Below, one piece after another: positions 8,203 to 17,003 of a stretch of 64,000 nucleotides of DNA. A program made the translations under genes and the position numbers. The stretch is from Mageeibacillus sp. UBA5734. GTDB lineage: Bacteria; Bacillota; Clostridia; Saccharofermentanales; UBA5734. Location: the NCBI GenBank assembly GCA_002419365.1, contig DIGA01000095.1, forward strand, positions 50,192-114,191. The letters are read 5' to 3'. Below the pieces are notes generated by a model. The model did no database searches and was not told the DNA's origin. It was given only the letters and a program-made list of their open reading frames with translations. The stretch's first letter is position 1. Each line of letters begins with the position of its first letter.

Positions 8203-9228
8203 TTATCTGAGTTTGCCGTATTTCTCGAAGCATTCGAGGGCGTAGAGCATGGATTCCTTGGTGACACCGATCGCGTTCAAGTAGCCGTATTCGACGCCGA
8301 TCAGGCCGCCCTGGGGGGTCGCCCATTTCTCGACCAGCTGTTTGACTTCGTCTTCGATTTTCTGCTTGTCACCCGTAGGCAGCGTAGCCTGGATGTCGAC
8401 TGCAACTTCAAAGCAGACTTTGCCGCGTGCGATCGCCGAGACTTCATCAATACCCAGCAGTTGCGGCTGATGGATGTTGATGATGTCGGCACCGACTTCG
8501 ATGATGTCGGGCAGGATTTCGTTGACCTTGCCATCGGTATGGAAGCGGACGTCCATGCCACAACGGTGGGCCGCATCGAAGATGCGCTTGTACTGGGGCT
8601 TGAAGATCGAGCGGAAGACTTCCGGCGAGACCATCAGGTTGTTCTGGGTGCCCCAGTCATCGGTGGTGTCGTAGCAATGGATCCGGCCCTTGCCCAGGCG
8701 ATAGGCTTCTTCGATGATGCCGATTTGGTAGTCGGCCATTCTTGTCGCCAAGCCTTCGACCAGTTCGGGCTCGAGCATACAGTCGACCAGAGTGTCATCG
8801 AAGCCACGCAGGAAGTGCATGCGTTCGAACATGCAGTGCGGGCTGTTCATCTGGACATACAGGCCTTTGCGCTCGGCCTCGTCCAGCGCCTCCTCGAGGC
8901 CATCGAAACGGCCTTCGGCGCGCGGATCCGGCAGCTCATAGGTCTCATAGTCCTCAACATCCGGGATGGCGATGTTCTTGACCTGGCCCATGTCAGAACC
9001 GGTGGCATCCTCACTGCTCCAGAGACAGCCCCATTCGTCGAGCTTGCCGTTCTGGGGCCGGGCTTTTTTCTTCACGGTGTAAGCGGCGTCCGGATCACGC
9101 TTGTTCTTGTCCGGCAGGACAAAGATCCGGTAGACATCGCCTTTCTGGCCGATCCGGTCAAATCGCAGGCCGATCCGCTCGGGTCCTGTGAATTTGATGT
9201 TGCCCTTGATGATTTCGTAACCAGTCAT
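8203..9228 (-). CDS. URO-D/MtaA-superfamily protein lacking the zinc-site cysteines
   Basis: A 341-residue protein with the uroporphyrinogen decarboxylase fold family signature seen in the C-terminal half (VRFHTDGKVNEILPDIIEVG, then INIHQPQ). Classical UroD decarboxylates uroporphyrinogen III; the MtaA/MtbA branch transfers methyl groups between a corrinoid and a thiol and uses a His-x-Cys plus distal Cys zinc site. Here the matching position reads H230-T-D232 and no distal cysteine is seen, so neither heme synthesis nor thiol methylation is supported. Heme genes are absent nearby. It is the last gene of the PTS operon, ten bases after IIB, so a role in metabolism of the imported sugar is likely but unknown. 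Confidence 0.75.
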   Translation of the reverse strand: MTGYEIIKGNIKFTGPERIGLRFDRIGQKGDVYRIFVLPDKNKRDPDAAYTVKKKARPQNGKLDEWGCLWSSEDATGSDMGQVKNIAIPDVEDYETYELPDPRAEGRFDGLEEALDEAERKGLYVQMNSPHCMFERMHFLRGFDDTLVDCMLEPELVEGLATRMADYQIGIIEEAYRLGKGRIHCYDTTDDWGTQNNLMVSPEVFRSIFKPQYKRIFDAAHRCGMDVRFHTDGKVNEILPDIIEVGADIINIHQPQLLGIDEVSAIARGKVCFEVAVDIQATLPTGDKQKIEDEVKQLVEKWATPQGGLIGVEYGYLNAIGVTKESMLYALECFEKYGKLR

Positions 9229-9238
9229 GATGTGCCCC

Positions 9239-9541
9239 TTACTTCTTCAGATACTGTGGGAAGTTGGCCTCAATGGCGTCGATCATGGTCTTTTTCACGC
9301 CTTCAGCATCCACCAGGTTGGTCGTGACTGCGACGACAGCATTGGAAGGAGGAAGCATGTCGGCCCATTCCGGACTGGTGATGACCAGGTCTGTCGTATG
9401 CATGTAAGCCATGGCTTCGCCAAAGGCACAAGACTCGACGTTAGCCTCGATGTTGCTTTGATTGCAAATGTTTTGGATGTTGATTTTGAGAATGGTGGAT
9501 GTCCCCATTCCGTTGCCACAGACGCAGAGAATGTTCAGCAT
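9239..9541 (-). CDS. PTS system IIB component, ascorbate/lactose-IIB fold
   Basis: A 100-residue cytosolic phosphotransferase subunit. The N-terminal signature VCGNGMGTS places the phospho-accepting cysteine at residue 8, followed by the P-loop-like turn that is typical of UlaB/SgaB. It takes phosphate from the IIA histidine and passes it to the sugar carried by IIC. It is encoded directly after IIC (61 bases) in one operon. RBS AGGAGG-like sequence precedes the ATG. Confidence 0.9.
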   Translation of the reverse strand: MLNILCVCGNGMGTSTILKINIQNICNQSNIEANVESCAFGEAMAYMHTTDLVITSPEWADMLPPSNAVVAVTTNLVDAEGVKKTMIDAIEANFPQYLKK

Positions 9542-9602
9542 GTTTTGTTCCTCCTAAATGGACCAGTCAGTTGAATGATTATGGTTATACTTCTATTGGA
9601 TC

Positions 9603-10955
9603 TTAGCCGGCAATCGGGATACCCATCATGCTGCCAATGGCCTTCAGAGCCAGGATGATGCCAACCCAGATGGTTGCGTAGTCAGCACTGCCCTGCCACC
9701 AGGTCAGGCCCATCAGGTTGACCGCCAGGGCCGAGCCACCGATCTGGATCAGGCCGTTGAGCGTGGTCAGGATGGCAGCAGCTCTCCAGCCACCCGCCTT
9801 GTTGGCAAAGACGGCAATGGTCGCGTTGTCAAAAAACAGCGGGATGAAGCCAGGGACGAGGAAGATCGGGGATTTGAAGATGAGCAGGAGGATCAGGCCG
9901 AGGATCTGGCCGAAAGCACCGAAGATCAGGCCGAGGACGACGGATTTCGGGGCAAAGGCAAAGATGGCGGCACAGTCGACACCGGCGACGGCACCGGGCA
10001 GGATCCGTTCGGAGATGCCTTTGAAGGAGACCATGATTTCACCGACGAACATCCGGACACCGGCGAGCAGGACGTAGATGTTGGCGGTCAGGGTCAGGGC
10101 AATCCAGAGCAGGAAGACAATGTTGTTTTTCAGACCGGCCTGGCCGAATCCTTCAGCACCACGCAGGGTGTTGATGGCGTCACCGCCGATGACCATCATG
10201 ATGACGGCAACAGAAATCAACATGACCAGGAAAGTGGCGATGACGTTGTCTTGCAGGAAGCTGAGCTTGCTCGACATCTTCTTTTTCTCGATATCGTGCT
10301 TTTCGGCATCACCGAGCTTGCCGGCGATGTTGTATGCGACATAGCTGGCCAGCATCTGCTGGTGAGCAACGGTGAAATCAGCATTCGTGACGGCTTTGGT
10401 CGGCTTGATCAGCAGGGTGGAGAAGATACCCCAGTACAAGGCAGTGATGATCGAGGCGATCAGAACGGTCGGGACCATGCCCAGGCCGAGGAAGCGCCAG
10501 ACAATGTAGGTGCTGATGCCAGCCTGGACGATCATGACGTTGCCAGTCAGGAAGACGGACTTGATCTTGGTGACTTTTCTCATGGCAACGAGCAGGACAT
10601 TGAGGACGAAGGCAACCAGCAGGGTATAGATGCCCCAGGAGGCACCGGTTCCGGCTCCCAGAACTGCATCGATTTTCTCGTATCCAGCGGTCATGGTCGG
10701 ATAGGTGTTCAGTCCAGCACCCTGGATACCAGTCGATGCGGTCAGGGCTGCAAGCAGCTTGTTGAAATTGCCGATCAGGGCGCCGGATCCCATGCCCAGG
10801 ACCAGGATGCCGATCGAGGCCTTGGCTGCACCCATGAATGCCTTGGAGAAGCTCTGTTTCATGGCGACATAGCCAACGAAGACGATGATGGCCATCAGGA
10901 TGAAGGGTTGTCCGAAAATCTGTTTGAGCAGGAGATCAAGTACGGACTGCAACAT
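9603..10955 (-). CDS. PTS ascorbate-type transporter subunit IIC (UlaA/SgaT family)
   Basis: A 450-residue integral membrane protein with about ten or eleven hydrophobic segments, the size and layout of UlaA. Family features include the LGMGSGALIGNFNKLL stretch near residue 55 and the acidic-residue-containing GVDCAAIFAFAPKSV stretch after residue 300. It forms the channel for an L-ascorbate-like or pentitol-like substrate phosphorylated on entry. No ulaG lactonase or ulaDEF enzymes are nearby, so the substrate may not be ascorbate. GAGGT precedes the ATG at 10955. Confidence 0.9.
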   Translation of the reverse strand: MLQSVLDLLLKQIFGQPFILMAIIVFVGYVAMKQSFSKAFMGAAKASIGILVLGMGSGALIGNFNKLLAALTASTGIQGAGLNTYPTMTAGYEKIDAVLGAGTGASWGIYTLLVAFVLNVLLVAMRKVTKIKSVFLTGNVMIVQAGISTYIVWRFLGLGMVPTVLIASIITALYWGIFSTLLIKPTKAVTNADFTVAHQQMLASYVAYNIAGKLGDAEKHDIEKKKMSSKLSFLQDNVIATFLVMLISVAVIMMVIGGDAINTLRGAEGFGQAGLKNNIVFLLWIALTLTANIYVLLAGVRMFVGEIMVSFKGISERILPGAVAGVDCAAIFAFAPKSVVLGLIFGAFGQILGLILLLIFKSPIFLVPGFIPLFFDNATIAVFANKAGGWRAAAILTTLNGLIQIGGSALAVNLMGLTWWQGSADYATIWVGIILALKAIGSMMGIPIAG

Positions 10956-10975
10956 GATTGATTTACCTCTTTCTT

Positions 10976-11860
10976 CTATGTTTGATTGATTAGAAAATGT
11001 GTCTCGATGAAATGGGCAACACCATCCTGGTTATTGGACAGCGTTTGGTGCGAAGCCCGGGCTTTGACGAGATCTGTGGAATTGTCGACGGCCACGGAGA
11101 GACCGGATGCTTCAAACAGGCTGATGTCATTGTCATAGTCGCCGAATGAGCAGATGCTTGACCGATCCATTGCCAGATGATTCCCAAGCCATTCCAGGGC
11201 GGATTTTTTGGACACGGCCTGGTCAAAAATTCCTGTCAAGCCATAGCCCGTCGCTTCCGTGCAAAGCTGGGGCATGTTTGCAATCAAATCGCCCATTTGG
11301 CTGATTTTGACCGGATCCTCTTCGTAAACAACGATTTTGATCAGGTCTGTTGTCTTGGCCACCTCCTGGTATTCCTCGAATCCAATCCCAACTGCGTTGA
11401 TTTTTACGTTCACACCATTTTTTGCAGCAAGGTGCTCGTAAGCTTCGATGCGGTTGACAATTTTTTCAACGCCCTTGGTGAAGAACATCTTCTCACCCGA
11501 ATACAGGGTCAATTCCAATTGACAGGCCGCCGCATAGGCCAGGACTCGTGTGGCAGAAACCTTGTCCATTCCCTGCTGGAAAAGGACCCTTTTCTGTCTG
11601 ATGTCTTCGATGGTTCCCCCGTTGAAAGCAATGTGATAATCACAGGGCAGATAAGGTTCCTGGAACAAGGTCATCATCTGGTTTGCACGGCCAGATGCAA
11701 GGCAAAGAATCATCCCCCTTTCTTGTGCCCTCTTGAATACATCCCTGGTGTATGTACTGATCTGTTTGTCATCGTTGAGCAACGTCCCATCCAGATCGCA
11801 CACGATCAGGCGAGGCGTCGGCGATGACTGCCAGAACGATTCAAGCGCTGTACTTTTCAT
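10976..11860 (-). CDS. HAD-superfamily hydrolase, Cof type
   Basis: A 294-residue phosphatase. Motif I is VCDLDGTLL near residue 20 (nucleophile and general-acid aspartates), motif II is LASGR near 55, motif III lysine lies in SKKSALEWL near 225, and motif IV is FGDYDNDISLF near 245. The large cap between motifs II and III is the C2B type of Cof sugar phosphatases. The start lies inside the last codons of IIA (20-base overlap), with no separate ribosome site, so it is translationally coupled. It probably dephosphorylates a sugar phosphate made by this PTS, perhaps to relieve phosphosugar stress; that role is inference. Confidence 0.85.
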   Translation of the reverse strand: MKSTALESFWQSSPTPRLIVCDLDGTLLNDDKQISTYTRDVFKRAQERGMILCLASGRANQMMTLFQEPYLPCDYHIAFNGGTIEDIRQKRVLFQQGMDKVSATRVLAYAAACQLELTLYSGEKMFFTKGVEKIVNRIEAYEHLAAKNGVNVKINAVGIGFEEYQEVAKTTDLIKIVVYEEDPVKISQMGDLIANMPQLCTEATGYGLTGIFDQAVSKKSALEWLGNHLAMDRSSICSFGDYDNDISLFEASGLSVAVDNSTDLVKARASHQTLSNNQDGVAHFIETHFLINQT

Positions 11861-12299
11861 CGAGTATCAGAAGCTCCTCTACGGACGACACCTTCAGGAG
11901 ATCTTTGACAAAATCTTGGTTTAGAAGGATCAAGGCCAGTTTTTGCATATTTTCTACATGCACATTGTGATCTTTTGAAGCCAGGACAAAAAACAGGCGG
12001 GCATCCCGCTCCGGATTGCCTGGTTCGAAATGAACGGGTTCTTCGGTCTTCATGAAAGCGACCGCATTTTCGAAAACACCGGTGGCATTTTCCTGCGCAT
12101 GGGGCAGGGCAATGTCAGGGGCGAGGACGATGTAGGGACCGTATTTGTCGACACAGGCTATAATGCTGTCAATATAGGTTTCATCGATCGATCGGTCAGC
12201 GAGCAAGGTTTCGCATGATGCCTTGACGGCTTCTTGCCAGGTTGGGAAACCTTGATTGAAACTGACGCGCTTCAAATCCACCAATTCCTTCAATAACAT
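11841..12299 (-). CDS. PTS system IIA component (mannitol/fructose-type, UlaC-like)
   Basis: A 152-residue cytosolic protein. The active-site motif LAPDIALPHA puts the phosphorylated histidine at residue 67, and the length matches EIIA-2 domains. It accepts phosphate from HPr and donates it to IIB. The same motif recurs in the C-terminal domain of the regulator encoded at 13226-15295 (TPDIALAHA). It overlaps the HAD gene downstream and is preceded by the small membrane-protein gene. Confidence 0.9.
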   Translation of the reverse strand: MLLKELVDLKRVSFNQGFPTWQEAVKASCETLLADRSIDETYIDSIIACVDKYGPYIVLAPDIALPHAQENATGVFENAVAFMKTEEPVHFEPGNPERDARLFFVLASKDHNVHVENMQKLALILLNQDFVKDLLKVSSVEELLILDEKYSA

Positions 12300-12338
12300 A
12301 TGATTGAGCTCTCCTTTTCAAACGATTAAAGACGTGAC

Positions 12339-12860
12339 TTATGATTGTGGCATTGAATTGATTTTGGCCTGTACGGATGCATCAACCAGGACCGCCGGGC
12401 AATGGGCACTGATGAAGCCAAGCGTCCGTGACAAGGTGTGCATCGGGAAAACGAGCTTGACAGAAAATTTGTCTGACCGGAATGTGATCTTGGCCTGGTT
12501 CAGTTGGTGTTGGTCGACTTGGATTTGCCGGATGTGTCGCCAGGGAATGGTAAAGAATACTTTGACAATCCCCTTTTCGTTAACGCCCCGTTTGATCGCA
12601 AAGGTGGAAAAGACGAAGAGGAGCGTCAGGATGTTGCGGATCGCCTCGATCTCGGTCGCCATCTGGTTCAAGGTAATGACGAAGACGATGGCCCAGATGA
12701 CCAGCATGGTGGTCATGAAATCGTCTTTGCCAGGCATCGGGATGGTCCGGTTGCGCTTGTAGATCAGAAAAGTTTCATATCCGATTCCGGCCAGAAGCAA
12801 AATGCTCAGTAAATAGTTGATTCCATCACGCATATCCAAATTCTTAAACCTTCTTTTCAC
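12339..12860 (-). CDS. Hypothetical two-helix membrane protein at the head of the PTS operon
   Basis: A 173-residue protein not recognised with certainty. Two hydrophobic helices (about 14-33 and 49-66, with a further weak one at 70-88) precede a cytoplasmic beta-rich domain of about 75 residues (VFFTIPWRHIRQIQV to the end) reminiscent of bacterial PH-like or YcxB/DUF5673-like domains. GTG at 12860 is used as start; ATG at 12833 is possible and neither has a strong ribosome site. It lies 39 bases before the IIA gene and just downstream of the shared operator block, so it is likely the first gene of the operon. Confidence 0.6.
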   Translation of the reverse strand: MKRRFKNLDMRDGINYLLSILLLAGIGYETFLIYKRNRTIPMPGKDDFMTTMLVIWAIVFVITLNQMATEIEAIRNILTLLFVFSTFAIKRGVNEKGIVKVFFTIPWRHIRQIQVDQHQLNQAKITFRSDKFSVKLVFPMHTLSRTLGFISAHCPAVLVDASVQAKINSMPQS

Positions 12861-13225
12861 CTGCCGGTAAAAACCAGCTCCAGGAGACGTTTGACACTCT
12901 GAATTTGTTCTACAGTGTCACTATATCTTCACTTGAGCATCAAGAGAAGAACAAGAAATGTACATCGCGTGTGCAAAGATTTCCTGACTGTGCCCTTTGA
13001 CCCAATGACTGGCTTCTCAGACCAGACATGAAAATAGGCACACGAAAAAAACCGGATCACAGCCCCACAAGGAGAGTTGGCTGCATATCCAGTTCTTTTC
13101 CGAGGCCTCTATTCTGAACCATCTGTCCTTGTTCCTTGTACCTGCTTTTACAAGGTGAAGTGCTGATGATGGAGCAGCATCATGGTTCTGTCCTGCATAG
13201 ATTGAGCCGGTCTATCCTTGCCTTT
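12861..13225. other. Intergenic region upstream of the PTS operon
   Basis: A 365-base stretch between the regulator stop and the first operon gene, both on the minus strand. It holds the operator/promoter block at 12941-12980. A weak inverted repeat (CCTTGTA 13134-13140, TACAAGG 13149-13155) and ATGATG/CATCAT repeats near 13166-13182 lie downstream of the regulator but lack a uridine run, so I do not call a terminator. No supported gene is seen. Confidence 0.5.
12941..12980 (-). promoter_or_regulatory. Candidate regulator-binding block, copy 1 (PTS operon)
   Basis: A 40-base block almost the same as the one at 15397-15435 upstream of the regulator gene. It starts with CAAGAGAAGAACAA, contains the inverted half-sites TGTAC (12959-12963) and GTGCA (12971-12975) around a GC-rich core, and ends with AAAGAT. 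On the minus strand TACATT lies within it and could be a -10 box. The likely ligand is the PRD regulator encoded next door. Confidence 0.65.
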
Positions 13226-15295
13226 TCACGGCATCAATCCGGTCATGGGCTGGCCAATCGAAGACCGGATCAATTGATACACCTCGATCTGGCTTTTGGC
13301 CTGGAAGATCTCTCCGAGGACGTTAGTATTCCGGACCAGCTCCAGGACTTCAGTTAAGATCGTCATATGGCTTTTCTGATCGATCGGAGCGAGGACAATG
13401 ATCATCCGCGCGGATTTGCCTTGCGGGAATTCCACCCCAGTCTGCGACACATAGATGGACAGACTGAGCTGATCGACTCCCTGCTCAGGCCGGGCATGGG
13501 CCAGGGCGATATCCGGGGTCAGGAAAATATAGGAGCCATGTGTCTGCACACAGTCAATCATGGCCTCGACATACCGTTCGGATATTGAATGGTCCTTGAC
13601 GAGCGGCAGGGCAGCCAGATGGATGGCTTCCTGCCAGCTGACTGTCTCAAGATTCCAAGTGACGCGGTCTAGTGTCAGCACATCGGCCAGATTGAGATTC
13701 AGCTCAACGATTTCATCAATAATGGTTTTCGGCGAGACAAAGAACTGCCGGACAGCGGTATAAACGTCTTCGCGGTTTTGTTCGGGGATCAGGCTGGCCA
13801 GCCGTTCGAATAATTGATCGACCGATTTGCCGGTCAAATTCGAACTCGCCTGGTTATTGTGGTAACGGGCCAGCACATTGCGTTTATCCTGCCGGGTCAG
13901 GATGGGATTGACCTGAAGGGCATGATAGCTCGGATCCAGCTCAACGGTGGACACAATCAAGTCGTCCGGATTCAAGGCCTCAGGCAACTCCATGATGGAC
14001 AGGACATCGATCATCAGGCTATCCGGAATGATCTGCTCCAGTTCATTCTTGATCAGCTGGGCGGTCGAGGATCCATTCGGACAGATGATGTAGATCCGTT
14101 TGACCGCCTTGCCAGCGGGTGTCATCCTGAGGTGGCCACCGAAGTGCAGGGTCAGGTAGCCGATTTCACCGTCACTGATCGGATAGCCCAGTTTCTGGCT
14201 GACCAGGGTGCTGACTTCCGAGCAGATTTCAAATAGATGGGGATACTTGTGCCGGATATCCTCCAGCATGGGATTGATGTCAAAAATACCGTATTTATAG
14301 CGGTAGTACGAGATCTTCAGATGTGAGGTCAAGGCACTGACCAGACCTTGCGGTGCTGAAAAGTTGATACAGGCCAGTTGTTCGAAAAAATCAACCATTT
14401 CCGTTGCCAGCGATTCAAAAAGGCGATTGGCCGGTTCCGTCCTTTCGGCAGGGGAGTGGATTGCAACCCTGGCACCCAACAGGTGGATGGTCAGGTACAG
14501 GCGTTCTTGTTCATCTAATTCCGGAAAAGCTGTCTGGACCAACTGGTGCTCGGCACTGTTTGCGACATCCTGCTCGATCTCCAGAATCAGGTGGTCGTTC
14601 AACAGCCCCTTGTCTCGGCTCAGCTTAAGCACAGCCAGCAAATATGCCAACCGCTCCAGTGTGCCAACAACATATTTAGTTTTTAGTGCCGTTTCGATCT
14701 GAAACAGGCGCTCCAGTTCTATGGAAACAAGTCCTGGATCTATGATCCGGACCAGGTCCTGATTCAAAAGTGGCAGAATCCGCTCCAGATGGTGCAAAAA
14801 GAACGTCCGCTTCTTGATCGGATCGCCTACGATGGAATACCCCGTGGCGACCTCATAGACCAGGTTCAGATGGTAGTTTGTCAGGAGCCTTTTCGCCTGT
14901 TTCAGGTCATTGAGGATCGTATTGCGGCTGACCTGGCATAGATGTGCGAGATGGTCGGCCAGGATCACCTGGGTGGGGATCAGGATCTGGCAAACGCAGA
15001 AATCGATTCTCTCAGCAGGCGCCAGCACATAGACCGTCGAATCAGGCAGACAGGACAGTTCTGTGCGAACAAGCTCCTTTTGCAGGTCATCCAGCAGCAC
15101 ACCCTGGCTACCTTTGGGCTGAATCGGGCTCAGACCCACGGTCTCCAGCCATTCATTGATCTTGTACAAATCATAGTAGACAGTCCGGCGGGGGATCTGG
15201 AGGGCGAGCGCAATTTCCGAAATCGGAATCATCCGTTCCTGGTTGACCAGAAAGTTCAGGATCTGGCGGCAACGGCTGTCCAGAATAGCTTTCAC
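13226..15295 (-). CDS. PRD-containing PTS-linked transcriptional activator (MtlR/UlaR/LicR type)
   Basis: A 689-residue modular regulator. Order: HTH (about 8-60, ISEIALALQIPRRTVYYDL), second HTH/Mga-like (about 85-165, HLCQVSRNTILNDLK), PRD1 (about 190-285, with H271), PRD2 (about 295-395, LTLHFGGHL with H384 and H388), EIIB-like domain with CPNGSST (C405), and EIIA-like domain with TPDIALAHA (H600). Phosphorylation of these residues by PTS proteins tunes such activators. GTG 15295 is chosen because AGGAGG lies seven bases upstream. It very probably controls the adjacent PTS operon, and its own gene carries the same operator block. Confidence 0.92.
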   Translation of the reverse strand: MKAILDSRCRQILNFLVNQERMIPISEIALALQIPRRTVYYDLYKINEWLETVGLSPIQPKGSQGVLLDDLQKELVRTELSCLPDSTVYVLAPAERIDFCVCQILIPTQVILADHLAHLCQVSRNTILNDLKQAKRLLTNYHLNLVYEVATGYSIVGDPIKKRTFFLHHLERILPLLNQDLVRIIDPGLVSIELERLFQIETALKTKYVVGTLERLAYLLAVLKLSRDKGLLNDHLILEIEQDVANSAEHQLVQTAFPELDEQERLYLTIHLLGARVAIHSPAERTEPANRLFESLATEMVDFFEQLACINFSAPQGLVSALTSHLKISYYRYKYGIFDINPMLEDIRHKYPHLFEICSEVSTLVSQKLGYPISDGEIGYLTLHFGGHLRMTPAGKAVKRIYIICPNGSSTAQLIKNELEQIIPDSLMIDVLSIMELPEALNPDDLIVSTVELDPSYHALQVNPILTRQDKRNVLARYHNNQASSNLTGKSVDQLFERLASLIPEQNREDVYTAVRQFFVSPKTIIDEIVELNLNLADVLTLDRVTWNLETVSWQEAIHLAALPLVKDHSISERYVEAMIDCVQTHGSYIFLTPDIALAHARPEQGVDQLSLSIYVSQTGVEFPQGKSARMIIVLAPIDQKSHMTILTEVLELVRNTNVLGEIFQAKSQIEVYQLIRSSIGQPMTGLMP

Positions 15296-15599
15296 CCTTC
15301 ATCCTCCTTCGGTTATCAGTTTGAACAGAACCAGAAATAACTGGTTGATTGATCCCAGTTTCTTTTCGTAAATTGATTCTATTAAAATTGCCCTGACAAG
15401 AGAAGAACAAAAATTGTACCCGCGGGTGCAAAGATTGGACAGGGATGGTTCAATCTGGCGACTGGTCCATTATTCCGATCATGGATTCGCCGATGGTTTG
15501 CCAAAGAAATAGCCTTGCATCAGGTCCACTCCTGCATGCTTCAGGTAGTCCCGTTCATTCAGCGCACTCCTTTGCTCTCAGATATAAAACAATAGTATT
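15296..15599. other. Intergenic region upstream of the PRD regulator
   Basis: A 304-base stretch. The part nearest the regulator contains its ribosome site and the operator block at 15397-15435. The remainder, about 15440-15599, lies downstream of the GltS-like gene. I see no terminator hairpin, RNA gene or supported reading frame there. Confidence 0.5.
15397..15435 (-). promoter_or_regulatory. Candidate regulator-binding block, copy 2 (regulator gene)
   Basis: A near repeat of 12941-12980. Its core at 15414-15431, TTGTACCCGCGGGTGCAA, is an 18-base palindrome with one mismatched pair. On the minus strand TACAAT overlaps the palindrome as a likely -10 box. Its position about 100 bases before the regulator start suggests autoregulation. 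Confidence 0.7.
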
Positions 15600-17000
15600 C
15601 TATGCCGGCCGTTTTCCAGGCGTCAATTTCCTGAGCAATAACACATTCAAGATGATCGCGTAAGCTGCTGCCAGGCCCAGGGTCAGGTACAGCATGGCAT
15701 TGGACTGGGGAGCCAGGCCAACCATCAGGAGGATCGGGAATCCAAGCAGAATCGCCACGGAGCTGCCGATGACGAGGTTGTTGGCGGCGGGGGTCTGGAA
15801 CGTGGGATCGACTTCGCGCAGCAGGAGAATGCCGGTGCTCACTGTGCCAGTCATCATGCCGTACATGGAGAGCATGCCGGCTACGGAGTAGTCCGGATAG
15901 AGGCGCCTGGCCATAGCTACGTTGTAGAACAAGGTCAGGAAGCCACCCAGGGTGGACATCAGGATGAAGGGAATCCAGAGGCCCTGTAAGTCGTCGATCT
16001 GGATCGAGATGATCGAGGCAGTGATCATCAGGTCAAAAGCAAAGCCAGAGATCCGGTTGAGCAGATAGGTGTTGGGATATTGCCGGGTCATCCAGCCCAT
16101 GTGGCGCAAGCGCTGCAAACTACCGCGAATACCCAGGGCCAGGGACGAACCGATCAGGAAATTGAACCCCCAGATCAGAGGGGAGACCGTCTTTTTGGCG
16201 CCGGCCAGAGCTGGCGCAAGGTCAAACAGGCTGACCACACCGAGGGATACCAGGAAGGTCAGCAGATAGATGCTCATGACCAGGGCGATCTGGATGGTCA
16301 GGCGGTCGATGGCCTCCGTGAGAGGGATTTCGCCTGGATCTTCGAAGCTTTCGCCGGTTTGTACATCCGGACTGGCACTGGCCTGGGCAGGCAATTGATT
16401 CCGCCGTTGCAAAATATTGAGGTAGATGATCCCGCCGATCGAGGCCCAGAGAAATCCGGCCGTCGCGATCGCCAGGCCAAAGGACTGGCCGCCGGCAAAG
16501 CCCCATACATTCTCGTAGACCGAGCCGATGTTGTTGGCCTGGCCGGGCCCCTGGCCGTAGCCCATCGGCAGCAGCAAACCAGCCGACTGGAACGTGTCCG
16601 GCAGGAATGTATTGGCCAGGACAATCATGATCACAAGACCCAGGACGCCCTGGATCAGGTAATTCGAGACGATCAGCATGCCTGTTTTGGTGCCATCATG
16701 CGATTGACCCGCACGGCTTTTGGTGTCTGTGCGACGAGGCATGCGCAAGCCAAGGGCGATGAAGCCGATCGCGATCGTGTGGTAGGTCACACCATTGAGA
16801 AAGCCCAGGTCAAAGCCTATTAGCCCCGTCTGGACAAGCACCAGACCCAGAAAGCCGGCAATGACGGAGGTTGGCAACAATGCTTTGCGGAAAAAGCTGA
16901 TCTTGCGCCGAGCCAGGTTACCAACCAGAAGGATGAGGCAGATCCAGCCAAACTGGATGATGCCGTCCCAGATGGCAGGATTGTCAGCAGAAAAATCCAT
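15600..17000 (-). CDS. GltS-like sodium/glutamate symporter family protein
   Basis: A 466-residue membrane protein with about ten to twelve hydrophobic segments. Two features match the ESS (GltS) family: the glycine-rich re-entrant loop GYGQGPGQANNIGSVYE followed by GFAGGQSFGLAIATAGF, and a second glycine-containing half after a cytoplasmic loop near residue 220-245. GltS carries out sodium-coupled uptake of glutamate, but the loop differs from the GltS consensus, so another organic anion is possible. It is encoded three bases after the acyltransferase gene on the same strand. Confidence 0.75.
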   Translation of the reverse strand: MDFSADNPAIWDGIIQFGWICLILLVGNLARRKISFFRKALLPTSVIAGFLGLVLVQTGLIGFDLGFLNGVTYHTIAIGFIALGLRMPRRTDTKSRAGQSHDGTKTGMLIVSNYLIQGVLGLVIMIVLANTFLPDTFQSAGLLLPMGYGQGPGQANNIGSVYENVWGFAGGQSFGLAIATAGFLWASIGGIIYLNILQRRNQLPAQASASPDVQTGESFEDPGEIPLTEAIDRLTIQIALVMSIYLLTFLVSLGVVSLFDLAPALAGAKKTVSPLIWGFNFLIGSSLALGIRGSLQRLRHMGWMTRQYPNTYLLNRISGFAFDLMITASIISIQIDDLQGLWIPFILMSTLGGFLTLFYNVAMARRLYPDYSVAGMLSMYGMMTGTVSTGILLLREVDPTFQTPAANNLVIGSSVAILLGFPILLMVGLAPQSNAMLYLTLGLAAAYAIILNVLLLRKLTPGKRPA

Positions 17001-17003
17001 AAG

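Noticed and set aside
8137..9327. A 396-codon plus-strand open frame opposite the URO-D-like gene
   Set aside because: It is antisense to a well-supported coding gene, has no family features and no ribosome site, and its composition is the mirror of the real frame.
13134..13155. Terminator for the PRD regulator gene
   Set aside because: The seven-base arms have an eight-base loop and no following uridine run on the minus strand.
15171..15431. An 86-codon minus-strand open frame starting in the operator upstream of the PRD regulator
   Set aside because: It begins with TTG inside the palindrome, overlaps the regulator start in another frame and has no ribosome site.
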